44,056 nt of DNA. Source: Chitinophaga pinensis. GTDB taxonomy: Bacteria; Bacteroidota; Bacteroidia; Flavobacteriales_D; Crocinitomicaceae. This document shows, piece after piece, positions 14,916-23,474 of this stretch (the first letter of the stretch is position 1; every line of letters begins with the position of its first letter). A program made the translations under genes and the position numbers. The stretch covers positions 1-44,056 of the forward strand of contig CAMDNE010000022.1 in the NCBI GenBank assembly GCA_945902745.1. The letters are read 5' to 3'. Below the pieces are notes generated by a model that ran no database searches, was not told the DNA's origin, and saw nothing but the letters and a program-made list of their open reading frames with translations.

Positions 14916-17900
14916 ATGGCAAAGCAACTAATAACAGTTATTCTAGGAATATCAATTTTTTGGTCTAATAGTGCACTTTCGTATCTAGGACCAAACGATA
15001 AGCCAGGAAAAGTTAGTACGCAAGTATTGAAGGGTGCAAATTGTGCACCATCAGCAGCGAAACTAATTATGCAATTCAATGATGTTAAAGCATTGATCGA
15101 AACGGGAGGAAGTATGTTCCAAAACAGAGCGGCAGCTGTGGCTTCTTACGAAGTTCCTAAAGGAAGTGGATTAAATGCCATCTTCGCAGGTGCACTTTGG
15201 ATGGGTGGTACAGATGTAAATGGACAGTTGAAATTGGCAGCTTTACGTTATCGTGAAGGAAATGATTTTTGGCCTGGTCCGTTAACCGTGACACCAAATA
15301 GTGGAACTTATAATCCATTGTATCCAGTAGGGGATGATGTAGTTCGTGATTTTGGTGAGGCAAATATTGACCCTGATCAGTGTATAGCGTATGATCAATT
15401 TTATACAATTCGAAAAGCGGAAATAGTACGTTATAGTATTTGGTGGGAATGTACTAATGGTTTAACGACTGATGGTTGTGATGATATTACAGAACCAACT
15501 GCTGATGAATTAAATCGTATTTATGGGTGGCCAGCTCATGGAGATGTTTCTAGAGGACAAGATTATTTCTTAGCTCCTTATTATGATAGAAACGCTGACG
15601 GTGTTTACAATCCACAACTTGACGGAGATTATCCTTGGTATGATGATATCATGGGTAGAGACGATATCGAATGTGGTGTTGATAGAAGAATTTCTTTATT
15701 CGGAGATGAGACGCATTGGTGGGTTTTCAATGATAAAGGGAATATTCACACGGAAACTCAAGGTGATCCAATTGGAATGGAAATTCGTGCTCAAGCATTC
15801 TCTTTTGCAACAAGTGATGAAGTAAATAGAATGACTTTCTATAACTATGAATTGATCAATAGAGGAACACAAACATTGTATGATACCTATTTTGCACAAT
15901 ACTTAGATGCAGACGTTGGAAATTATAATGATGATTATGCTGGTTGTGATGTATCGAGAGGTTTAGGATACATGTACAACGGTGATTTAGTGGATGAAAC
16001 AAATGGTGGTAAACCAGGTTATGGAGAAAATCCACCTGCAATAGGATGTGATTTCTTTGAAGGTCCATATCAAGATGCAGATAATATTGATAATGTTGGT
16101 CCTTATTTTAATGAGGTTACGCAACTTAATGTGGTTCCTTCAGTATTAGAAGCAATTGCTGGTAAAGGAATTGTTTATAAAGGTGTAGGTATTGGATATT
16201 CAGATGGTCTTGTGGATAATGAGCGATTTGGTATGAGACGTTTTACATATTACAATTCTACAGGTGGAGCAGCACATAGTGATCCAACAACGGCTGCAGC
16301 ATATTATAACTACATGAACGGAGAATGGGCGAATGGTTCTGAAATGTTCTACGGTGGAATGGGATATGATGGCTCAAGTGGTGTACAAACTGTACCTACA
16401 GATTACATGTTCCCAAGTGATTCAGATCCATTGAATTGGGCAACAGGTGGTGTTGATATGACTGGTCTTTTTCCAAATGGATGGGATGAATCTACAAATA
16501 ACAATGCTCCTGGAGATAGAAGATTTGTTCAATCTGCTGGACCATTTATTTTGAAGCCTGGTGCTGTAAATAATATTACTGTTGGTATTGTATTCGGTAG
16601 AGGTTCAGATGGTGATTTGTTTTCTTCAGTTGAGGCAATGAAAAGAGCGGATACAAAGGCGCAAGCGTTGTTTGATGCATGTTTTAAAATTTTAGATCCT
16701 CCCTCAGCTCCTAAATTAACAATTCAAGAATTAAACAATGAGTTGATTCTTATGATTGAAAATCCTTATGGAAATAATTATAAGGAGCAATATGCTGAAG
16801 AGGATGAAATTAACATTACAGATCCTACTCTTGATAGATTTTTTAGATTTGAAGGTTATCAGATTTATCAATTGGCTAGTGAAGAAGGTTCTGTAGCTGA
16901 TATTACAGATCCTAATTTAGCGCGGTTAGTTGCACAATGTGATATTAAAAATGACATAAGCCGAATCGTAAATTTTGAATTTGATGAAGCTTTAGGATAT
17001 GCAATACCTGTTGAGAAAGTAGATGGTGAAAATAAAGGATTGAGACATTCTTTTCAAATAAAAGAAGATGCTTTTGCTCAAGGGGTTAGAACGTTAGTTA
17101 ATCATAAAACCTATTACTTTGTAGCAGTAGCATATGCATTTAACGAGTTTAAGAAATATGTTCCTACCGATCCATTGAACTTAGATGGACAAAAATTACC
17201 GTATATTTCATCTCGTTTGAGTTATGATGGTACTGCTGTAAAATCTGTTTCGGCAATTCCACATAATCCTTCTCCTGAATTTGCTGGTACAAATCAACGT
17301 ATCGGATACGGTTCATCCCCTCGAATCACTCGATTAGATGGTCATGGAAATGGTAATAGATCTTTAGAGTTTACAAGTGCTACATTGAGTAACATCTTGA
17401 ACAATGGATTTATGGAAAATCCAGAATATGAATATGGTGGTGGACCAATTAATGTTAAAGTTGTGGATCCATTGAATTTAGTTGATGGTTATTTTGAGTG
17501 TAAATTCAAAGATTATACGGCTTCAAATTGGAATGCTGCGGATACAGCTAGTTGGGTTATCTACCGTTATACTGCTAAAAATGGTGATTTTATAGATTCT
17601 GTTACTTCTGAAGCAACAATCGCAATGGACAATGAACAAATTATACCTAAATGGGGTGTATCAGTTCAAATTCATCAAGAGAAGTATTTGGGTGCGGGAA
17701 GTCAATACGAACGTACTACATCGATTATAGACGCATCAATTGAATTTGCTGATTCTTCAAAACGTTGGTTAAGTTTGGTGCCAGATAATGACGCTTTTTA
17801 CCCTACAAACTGGGTGCGTTCAGGAGATTTTACACCTGGAACAGATCCAAATCTTGATCCATATGATTGTAGACCGGACCTTTTACCTTATTTGAATCCT

Positions 17901-19094
17901 TGTAATTACAAAGATGAGTCTGGTCAAGATCCTGATAAGCTTTTCTCCAAAATATTAGGAGGAGGAATTGCACCTCACAGAATGGTTGGATATCAAGCTG
18001 ATTATATGCCTATGGCTTATTTTAATACAACCTCACCTGGATCGTATAAAAACAATGCATCAATCAGTTTCTTGCCAAGTGTAAATATTGTTATTACAAG
18101 TGACAAATCACTTTGGACACGTTGCCCAGTTATTGAAATGGGAAGAACACCTGCTTTAAACGTTGGTGGTGCAGCTGCAGGAGCAATGAGAAAAAGTGCA
18201 AGTGTAGACAAAAATGGTAATCCGGATGGAACAGGAACTGGTATGGGTTGGTTCCCAGGCTATGCAGTTGACTTAGAGTCTGGTGCGCGCTTATACTTGT
18301 CTTTTGGAGAGAATTCATTCCTTGCTGCTGAACATGGAGCAGATATGATGTGGAATCCTTCAGATCGTTTTAGTGATGACATTGGTACTCCATTAATGGG
18401 AGGTGTGCACCCTGTATTCGTTTATAGTTATAAGCAATTAACGATAAATAATTTTACAGCTGGATATGATTTCCCTGCTTATGATAAGAATAGTGCAGAA
18501 GGAAATGGTGGAAATGCTCTTTATCAAAAAATGTTAAGTGTTGAATTAAACAATCCTTCAGCTAAAAGAGAATTATATGGCAGTTTATCTTGGATTGCTT
18601 ATCCAATGTTGCAAGTAGGACAAACGATTAATTCTACTGATGTTACTATTAAATTAAGAATTAATAAGGAGTATAAAAACTTTGTTGGTTCTGGTGAAAA
18701 TGGTGGCAAGCCAATGTACTCTTGGTCTATGGATGACATTTCAACGCTTGAAGCTAGTCAAGATGAAAGAGTGGACGCTCTTAAATTGATTAATGTTGTG
18801 CCAAATCCTTATTATGCTTTTTCTGAATATGAAAGAACACGATTGGACACGAGAGTTAAAATCACGAATTTGCCACAAATTTGTACTGTTAGAATTTATA
18901 CCGTAAATGGTAAGTTAGTTCGAACATTCAAAAAAGATAGTGAAGTAACTTCAATTGATTGGGATCTAAACAACAGTAAGGCAATTCCAGTCGCTGGTGG
19001 TGTATATTTGATCCATGTTGAGGTTCCTGACGTTGGTGAAGTCATATTGAAGTTCTTTGGAGGAATGAGACAAGTTGACACACAAGGTATTTAA
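14916..19094 (+). CDS. Large secreted protein with FlgD/T9SS-like C-terminal domain
   Basis: This 1392-residue protein starts at ATG 14916 with a signal peptide (MAKQLITVILGISIFWSNSAL). The body is rich in Asp, Gly, Tyr and Trp. It includes YYDRNADGVYNPQLDGDYPW, a DxNxDGxYxP..GDYP motif resembling Ca-binding loops and typical of this paralogous group. The C-terminal ~100 residues begin VVPNPYYAFSEYERTRLD and contain VRIYTVNGKLVRTF and PVAGGVYLIHVEV, the fold of T9SS sorting and FlgD Ig-like domains. The end (EVILKFFGGMRQVD) differs from ordinary type A domains. Placed between a TonB receptor and a PorV-like gene, it is probably a surface protein exported by T9SS. Function unknown. Confidence 0.85.
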   Translation: MAKQLITVILGISIFWSNSALSYLGPNDKPGKVSTQVLKGANCAPSAAKLIMQFNDVKALIETGGSMFQNRAAAVASYEVPKGSGLNAIFAGALWMGGTDVNGQLKLAALRYREGNDFWPGPLTVTPNSGTYNPLYPVGDDVVRDFGEANIDPDQCIAYDQFYTIRKAEIVRYSIWWECTNGLTTDGCDDITEPTADELNRIYGWPAHGDVSRGQDYFLAPYYDRNADGVYNPQLDGDYPWYDDIMGRDDIECGVDRRISLFGDETHWWVFNDKGNIHTETQGDPIGMEIRAQAFSFATSDEVNRMTFYNYELINRGTQTLYDTYFAQYLDADVGNYNDDYAGCDVSRGLGYMYNGDLVDETNGGKPGYGENPPAIGCDFFEGPYQDADNIDNVGPYFNEVTQLNVVPSVLEAIAGKGIVYKGVGIGYSDGLVDNERFGMRRFTYYNSTGGAAHSDPTTAAAYYNYMNGEWANGSEMFYGGMGYDGSSGVQTVPTDYMFPSDSDPLNWATGGVDMTGLFPNGWDESTNNNAPGDRRFVQSAGPFILKPGAVNNITVGIVFGRGSDGDLFSSVEAMKRADTKAQALFDACFKILDPPSAPKLTIQELNNELILMIENPYGNNYKEQYAEEDEINITDPTLDRFFRFEGYQIYQLASEEGSVADITDPNLARLVAQCDIKNDISRIVNFEFDEALGYAIPVEKVDGENKGLRHSFQIKEDAFAQGVRTLVNHKTYYFVAVAYAFNEFKKYVPTDPLNLDGQKLPYISSRLSYDGTAVKSVSAIPHNPSPEFAGTNQRIGYGSSPRITRLDGHGNGNRSLEFTSATLSNILNNGFMENPEYEYGGGPINVKVVDPLNLVDGYFECKFKDYTASNWNAADTASWVIYRYTAKNGDFIDSVTSEATIAMDNEQIIPKWGVSVQIHQEKYLGAGSQYERTTSIIDASIEFADSSKRWLSLVPDNDAFYPTNWVRSGDFTPGTDPNLDPYDCRPDLLPYLNPCNYKDESGQDPDKLFSKILGGGIAPHRMVGYQADYMPMAYFNTTSPGSYKNNASISFLPSVNIVITSDKSLWTRCPVIEMGRTPALNVGGAAAGAMRKSASVDKNGNPDGTGTGMGWFPGYAVDLESGARLYLSFGENSFLAAEHGADMMWNPSDRFSDDIGTPLMGGVHPVFVYSYKQLTINNFTAGYDFPAYDKNSAEGNGGNALYQKMLSVELNNPSAKRELYGSLSWIAYPMLQVGQTINSTDVTIKLRINKEYKNFVGSGENGGKPMYSWSMDDISTLEASQDERVDALKLINVVPNPYYAFSEYERTRLDTRVKITNLPQICTVRIYTVNGKLVRTFKKDSEVTSIDWDLNNSKAIPVAGGVYLIHVEVPDVGEVILKFFGGMRQVDTQGI

Positions 19095-19115
19095 TTGACT
19101 TTTAATATTTTTGAA

Positions 19116-20180
19116 ATGAAAAATAGTATGATATCTATAAAAAGTGTTCTTTTCGTTGGAGCGACATTATTCAGTATGACATCTTTCGCTGGTAATGAAG
19201 ATCGAGTTGGTTCTGCTGGAGCGACGCAATTATTGGTAAATCCTTGGGCGCGCAGTGCGGCTTTAGGAGATGCTGGAGTTGCTTCTTCTAATGGTTTAGA
19301 AGCTACCTTTCTAAACATTGCTGGATTAGCTACTCTGGATAAAACTCAGATAAAATTCAATTATAGCAATTGGATGGGCAATGCAGGAATTTCTTTTAAT
19401 TCTGCTGGTATTGCTCAAAGAGTTTCTGAATCTGATGTGATTGCAGTTAGCATTCAATCAATGAATTTTGGTGATATTCCAATTACAACAGTTGCAAATC
19501 CAGAAGGAAATATTGGTTTCTTTTCTCCAAGAGCGACAATTTTCAATATTGGTTATGCTAGATCATTTTCAGCTTCTATATCTGGAGGAATAAATTTTAA
19601 AATTATTTCTGAAAATATTTCGAATTTGAAAGCGTCAGGAATGGCAATTGATGCTGGAATTAGATATGTTACTGGTGAACGTGATCAAATTAAATTCGGA
19701 ATCGCTTTGAAAAATGTTGGTCCTACAATGAGATACAAAGGAGATGGTTTAACCCAACAAGTGAGTTACAATTCAACTAGTATCATCGCATCATTGGATG
19801 AAAGATCTGCAACTTTTGAAATGCCTTCTTTACTATCAATTGGTGGTTCTTATGATTTTATTATTAATGAAAATAATAAGTTGAACTTAGCAGCAACATT
19901 TACGGCTAATTCTTTTTCAAGAGATCAATATCGTTTAGGTCTTGATTATGCAATGACTGGTGAAAAGGTAGCATTCAATTTGAGAGCTGGATATGTTTAC
20001 GAAAAGTTTCTATTCTCTGCGGAAAACAGATCGAATGCTTTAGTAGGTCCAACGGCTGGTTTTTCTGTTGACGCGTTAGTTGGAGAAAACAAAAGCGCAT
20101 TAGGAATTGAATACGGTGTAAGATTTGCTGGTATATTTGGTGTTATTCATACAATTGGTGCTACTATCAGTTTGAAGTAA
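19116..20180 (+). CDS. PorV/PorQ family outer-membrane beta-barrel protein
   Basis: The ATG at 19116 gives 354 residues; the frame extends to TTG 19095, but the ATG fits the signal peptide (MKNSMISIKSVLFVGATLFSMTSFA). The mature start, DRVGSAGATQLLVNPWARSA followed by LGDAGVA and TFLNIAGLA, is the hallmark of PorV/PorQ-like (UPF0164-type) barrels. The rest alternates amphipathic strands, with a final strand GVIHTIGATISLK. PorV shuttles T9SS substrates from the translocon to the attachment complex; paralogues like this one are often encoded next to a secreted substrate, as here. A dedicated role for the preceding 1392-residue protein is inference. A terminator follows. Confidence 0.85.
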   Translation: MKNSMISIKSVLFVGATLFSMTSFAGNEDRVGSAGATQLLVNPWARSAALGDAGVASSNGLEATFLNIAGLATLDKTQIKFNYSNWMGNAGISFNSAGIAQRVSESDVIAVSIQSMNFGDIPITTVANPEGNIGFFSPRATIFNIGYARSFSASISGGINFKIISENISNLKASGMAIDAGIRYVTGERDQIKFGIALKNVGPTMRYKGDGLTQQVSYNSTSIIASLDERSATFEMPSLLSIGGSYDFIINENNKLNLAATFTANSFSRDQYRLGLDYAMTGEKVAFNLRAGYVYEKFLFSAENRSNALVGPTAGFSVDALVGENKSALGIEYGVRFAGIFGVIHTIGATISLK

Positions 20181-20207
20181 ACCTAAATTTATATATATTT
20201 GTTATTC

Positions 20208-20238
20208 AAGAGAGTCCTAAGGGCTCTCTTGTTTTTGT
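20208..20238 (+). terminator. Rho-independent terminator after the receptor/PorV operon
   Basis: A 10-bp stem (aagagagtcc, 20208-20217; gggctctctt, 20221-20230, with one G-U pair) with a three-base loop is followed by gtttttgttt. It lies 28 bases after the PorV-like stop and before greA, so it should end the three-gene transcript. Confidence 0.9.
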
Positions 20239-20266
20239 TTAGTATAAAAGGATTAAATCATTTAGA

Positions 20267-20740
20267 ATGTCACAAATAAGTTATTATACAGCGGAAGGAT
20301 TAAAAAAATTGAAAGACGAATTGCATGAAATGAAAACGGTGCAACGACCTTCTATTTCTAATCAAATTGCAGAAGCCCGTGATAAAGGCGATTTATCAGA
20401 GAATGCTGAATATGATGCTGCAAAAGAAGCTCAAGGTCTGTTAGAAATGAAAATTGCTAAGTTAGACTCGATTGTAGCTTATGCTCGTGTAATTGATAAT
20501 ACCAATATCGACAATTCGAAAGTATTTATCCTTTCGAAAGTGAAAATTAAGAATATTGCGAACGGAATGGAAATGGAATATATGCTTGTTGCTGAAAATG
20601 AAGCAAGCTTAAAAGACAAGAAAATTTCTATTGACTCTCCAATTGGAAAAGGCTTGTTGGGTAAAAAACAAGGCGAAATTGCTGAAGTTCAAACTCCGAA
20701 TGGAATTATTCAATTCGAAATTGTTGACATATCACGATAA
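20267..20740 (+). CDS. greA: Transcription elongation factor GreA
   Basis: GreA rescues backtracked RNA polymerase by stimulating transcript cleavage through its secondary channel. The 157-residue length is typical. The N-terminal antiparallel coiled coil (~1-75) carries the acidic-tip motif GDLSENAEYDAAKEAQ (51-66), and the C-terminal FKBP-like domain contains SPIGKGLLGKKQGEIAEVQTP. The start ATG at 20267 follows a strong terminator, so greA begins a new transcript. Its stop overlaps the start of the HIT gene (TAATG), a pairing common in Bacteroidota. Confidence 0.95.
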   Translation: MSQISYYTAEGLKKLKDELHEMKTVQRPSISNQIAEARDKGDLSENAEYDAAKEAQGLLEMKIAKLDSIVAYARVIDNTNIDNSKVFILSKVKIKNIANGMEMEYMLVAENEASLKDKKISIDSPIGKGLLGKKQGEIAEVQTPNGIIQFEIVDISR

Positions 20741-21129
20741 TGAGTTCGATATTTACTAAAATAGTTCTTGGTGAAATACCTTGTTACAAAGTGGCTGAAA
20801 ATGATAAGTTTTTAGCTTTTTTGGATATTACACCAATTAAAAAAGGACATGTTTTAGTAATTCCAAAGAAGGAAGTAGATTATATTTTTGATATTGAGGA
20901 TGAGTTGCTTTCTGAAATGATTGTGTTTGCTAAAACCGTCGCAATCAAAATGAAAAAAATCCTTCCATGTAAAAAAGTTGGAGTAACAGTAATCGGTTTG
21001 GAAGTTCCACATGCTCATATTCACTTGGTTCCAATGAATGTTTTGCATGATATGAATTTTACAAATTCCAAATTGAGTTTTGAAAAGTTGGAATTTGAAG
21101 ATTTAGCCAATCAGTTATTTAATGCATAG
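20740..21129 (+). CDS. HIT family nucleotide-binding hydrolase
   Basis: This is a 129-residue histidine-triad protein. It begins SSIFTKIVLGEIPCYKVAEN and has the LAFLDITPIKKGHVLVIPK strand pair and the catalytic HAHIHLVP (His91, His93, His95). Family members hydrolyse AMP-linked dinucleotides or nucleoside phosphoramidates; the substrate here is not known. The start codon overlaps the greA stop by one base, so the two are co-transcribed and probably translationally coupled. The region after the stop is AT-rich with small attgtaatt repeats and no clear terminator. Confidence 0.93.
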   Translation: MSSIFTKIVLGEIPCYKVAENDKFLAFLDITPIKKGHVLVIPKKEVDYIFDIEDELLSEMIVFAKTVAIKMKKILPCKKVGVTVIGLEVPHAHIHLVPMNVLHDMNFTNSKLSFEKLEFEDLANQLFNA

Positions 21130-21192
21130 CAATGTTTTGGTTTAATTATTGTCAATTGATTGTAATTAATTGTAATTAATAGTAATACTTAA

Positions 21193-22239
21193 GTGAAATC
21201 ACAGTTACAATATAAATTTTTAAGTCTTGTTTTCTTCATTCTACTAGGAGGAAAAGTTTTGGCTGTTGAACCACCTTTAAATATTCTTTTTATTGGCAAT
21301 AGCTTCACGCACATGAACAGTATGCCTAAAATGTTTGATCGAATAGCGACATCGAACAAGCAAAAAGTTCATGTTGAAATGAGTGCAAAAAGCAATCATA
21401 CGTTCAAAATGCATTGCGAACGCCCAGAAATGTTTGATAAAATCAAATCACGAAAATGGGATTACGTTATTATCCAAGGGTTTAGTAGAGAATTAATTGA
21501 TGATTACAACTACATTGATACTGCATGTATGCCTTATTTTAACGAGATTGTTGATTCAATTTATTTAAGTAATCCCTGCACAAATATCTTATTATATGAA
21601 ACGTGGGGCTATAAAAATGGGTTAAATGATAGCACGCATGTCATGACGTATGATGCTATGACCGATTTCATTGAGCGAGGATATAAGTACTTGTCTGAAT
21701 TGTATAATATCCCAATTGTGCCAGTTGGCAAAGTATGGCAGGACGTGACAAATAAACACAAAGGGATTAATTTATATGCTGAAGATTTAGCACATCCAAG
21801 TCAATATGGTTCTTATTTAGTTGCTTGTTCTTTTTATACGGCAATTTTTAAAAAGTCAGCCGACGATAGTTTTACAGATGGATTAGATCCAGTTAAAGTA
21901 AAAGCGATTCATGCGTCTGCATATAACTATATATTGACCAATATCGACATGTATAAATTGAAAATGAATTCGATGTTTGTGTCAAGTGAAAAATTGAAAA
22001 ATGGTAATTTAAAAGTTCGTTGCAAAGAATATTTCCGTGATGCCGATTCTGTAAGATGGGATTTTGGTGATGGGAAATTCTCTAATTATCATTCATTGAG
22101 TCATGTTTATACGAAAGAAGGCACGTATCTAATTAAACTAACTGTTTATGACCAATGTGGCGTAAGGGTTTTATTTAAAGAGGAAACGCTTAAAAAAGTA
22201 AAAGTTCCGCCCAAAACAACTTCTCCTCCAAAGCAGTAA
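21193..22239 (+). CDS. Secreted SGNH-hydrolase-like protein with C-terminal PKD domain
   Basis: This 348-residue protein uses GTG at 21193, which directly precedes a signal peptide (ending GGKVLA, ~residue 24). The catalytic part runs ~29-225. It has block I IGNSFTHMNSMP (34-45, nucleophile Ser37 in GNS instead of GDS) and block V AEDLAHPSQYGSYL (196-209, Asp198 and His201), which matches the DUF4886-type SGNH proteins, likely carbohydrate esterases. A PKD module follows (~265-330, VRWDFGDGKFSNYHSLSHVY). The tail is basic and proline-rich (KVPPKTTSPPKQ) without a T9SS domain, so a periplasmic or lipid-free secreted location is likely. It converges with the next gene, leaving only 5 bases between stops. 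Confidence 0.82.
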   Translation: MKSQLQYKFLSLVFFILLGGKVLAVEPPLNILFIGNSFTHMNSMPKMFDRIATSNKQKVHVEMSAKSNHTFKMHCERPEMFDKIKSRKWDYVIIQGFSRELIDDYNYIDTACMPYFNEIVDSIYLSNPCTNILLYETWGYKNGLNDSTHVMTYDAMTDFIERGYKYLSELYNIPIVPVGKVWQDVTNKHKGINLYAEDLAHPSQYGSYLVACSFYTAIFKKSADDSFTDGLDPVKVKAIHASAYNYILTNIDMYKLKMNSMFVSSEKLKNGNLKVRCKEYFRDADSVRWDFGDGKFSNYHSLSHVYTKEGTYLIKLTVYDQCGVRVLFKEETLKKVKVPPKTTSPPKQ

Positions 22240-22244
22240 GCAAA

Positions 22245-23408
22245 CTATATTTCTTTGTTATTGAATTTTTTCCTAACCGGAATAATTATGTCTAAGACTT
22301 TATTCAAGAATTTGGTAAGTGGGTCTATGTAATAAATCATTACTACAAACAACGTAATGAAAAGCGCAGCTCCAATTCCAGCTTCATATGGATTCAAAGG
22401 ATTGTGTGATTTATTAAAGAAAGTTCCAATTCCAACTCTAATTACCGCACCATAAAGTAACATCATATGGATAATAAAAATAGACAGGGTATTTTGACCA
22501 ACTTTGATAAACAGATTTTCTTTGATTTTAACTAACTTTTCAAAAGTTGCTAATATCCCAAGCACGATTAAAACCCATCCCAGCGTTTCAAATAACCAGT
22601 TGGCACGAACTAAATAGTTGACATCTCCATAGATACTTTTAACACAAAAATTAATGAAATGAAGAATTTCTGTTGAGTAAAAAGTAAGTGTTAGCCCCAG
22701 ACCAAATAGGAACATAGGGATATTCCATTTGGTTTTGTTGATCCATTTTGAATGCAAAAGAACACCAATTCCAGCTCCAAAAAACGTATATCCTAAATTT
22801 GGAGCTAGTGGAAATAAAGAGCGACTTGATGGTGCATGAATCATGTTTTGAAGAAAGTTCGGCCAACCATAAGGCCATCCAACTTTTACTCCGTCAACTT
22901 TGATTTCGCTTAAAGGTGCATAAAGACTAAAAATCAAACAGGATACCCCAAAATAATAAACCCAAAGAGGAATTACTTTCGTTAATTTATATAAACCATA
23001 AACAAGTAATAATAAGAGTATTCCATAAGCAATACATTGAAGAATATGGAAACTATTTGGATTCAATAAATATCCCCAAAAAAGTAATTCTAAAACGCGC
23101 TTAAATCCTTTTTTAACACGGTCATTCCCGAAATAGGGTTTATCATCCGTTCCAAACAATAAATAAACGAAAATCATTCCGGTCATTGTAAGAAACATTG
23201 GCGAAGTATATCCACGGATGACGTGCCATATATCGTAAACCAAGAAATCTGGATTTACAAAATGAGGATCAGGACTTCTGAACTGTTCACCTAATGTCAA
23301 ATCAATAAAATGACCTTCTAACATCAATAAAATAGCAAAGGATCTCGCTATATCAATGAAATAGATACGAGGGCGCTTTACGACAGGAAGAATGGATTCT
23401 CTAGACAT
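22245..23408 (-). CDS. Membrane acyltransferase-like protein (DUF1624/heparan-glucosaminide N-acetyltransferase-like)
   Basis: The protein has 387 residues and about ten membrane spans. The N-terminal RIYFIDIARSFAILLMLEGH (14-33) is the signature of DUF1624/HGSNAT-like and related acyltransferases, in which a membrane-embedded His takes part in acyl transfer to a sugar. RGYTSPMFLTMTGMIFVYLL follows, also typical. Later features are TFFGAGIGVLLHSKW and GQNTLSIFIIHMMLLYGAVI, a penultimate-span motif shared with the Acyl_transf_3 families. The acceptor is unknown. It faces the SGNH hydrolase gene tail to tail. Pairing of an acyltransferase with an esterase is suggestive but may be accidental. 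Confidence 0.78.
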   Translation of the reverse strand: MSRESILPVVKRPRIYFIDIARSFAILLMLEGHFIDLTLGEQFRSPDPHFVNPDFLVYDIWHVIRGYTSPMFLTMTGMIFVYLLFGTDDKPYFGNDRVKKGFKRVLELLFWGYLLNPNSFHILQCIAYGILLLLLVYGLYKLTKVIPLWVYYFGVSCLIFSLYAPLSEIKVDGVKVGWPYGWPNFLQNMIHAPSSRSLFPLAPNLGYTFFGAGIGVLLHSKWINKTKWNIPMFLFGLGLTLTFYSTEILHFINFCVKSIYGDVNYLVRANWLFETLGWVLIVLGILATFEKLVKIKENLFIKVGQNTLSIFIIHMMLLYGAVIRVGIGTFFNKSHNPLNPYEAGIGAALFITLFVVMIYYIDPLTKFLNKVLDIIIPVRKKFNNKEI

Positions 23409-23474
23409 TTATTAAATAGTTGAAAGCAAAGATACATAAATGTCAAGTTTCATCAAACGTTTTGTTTTGAATGA

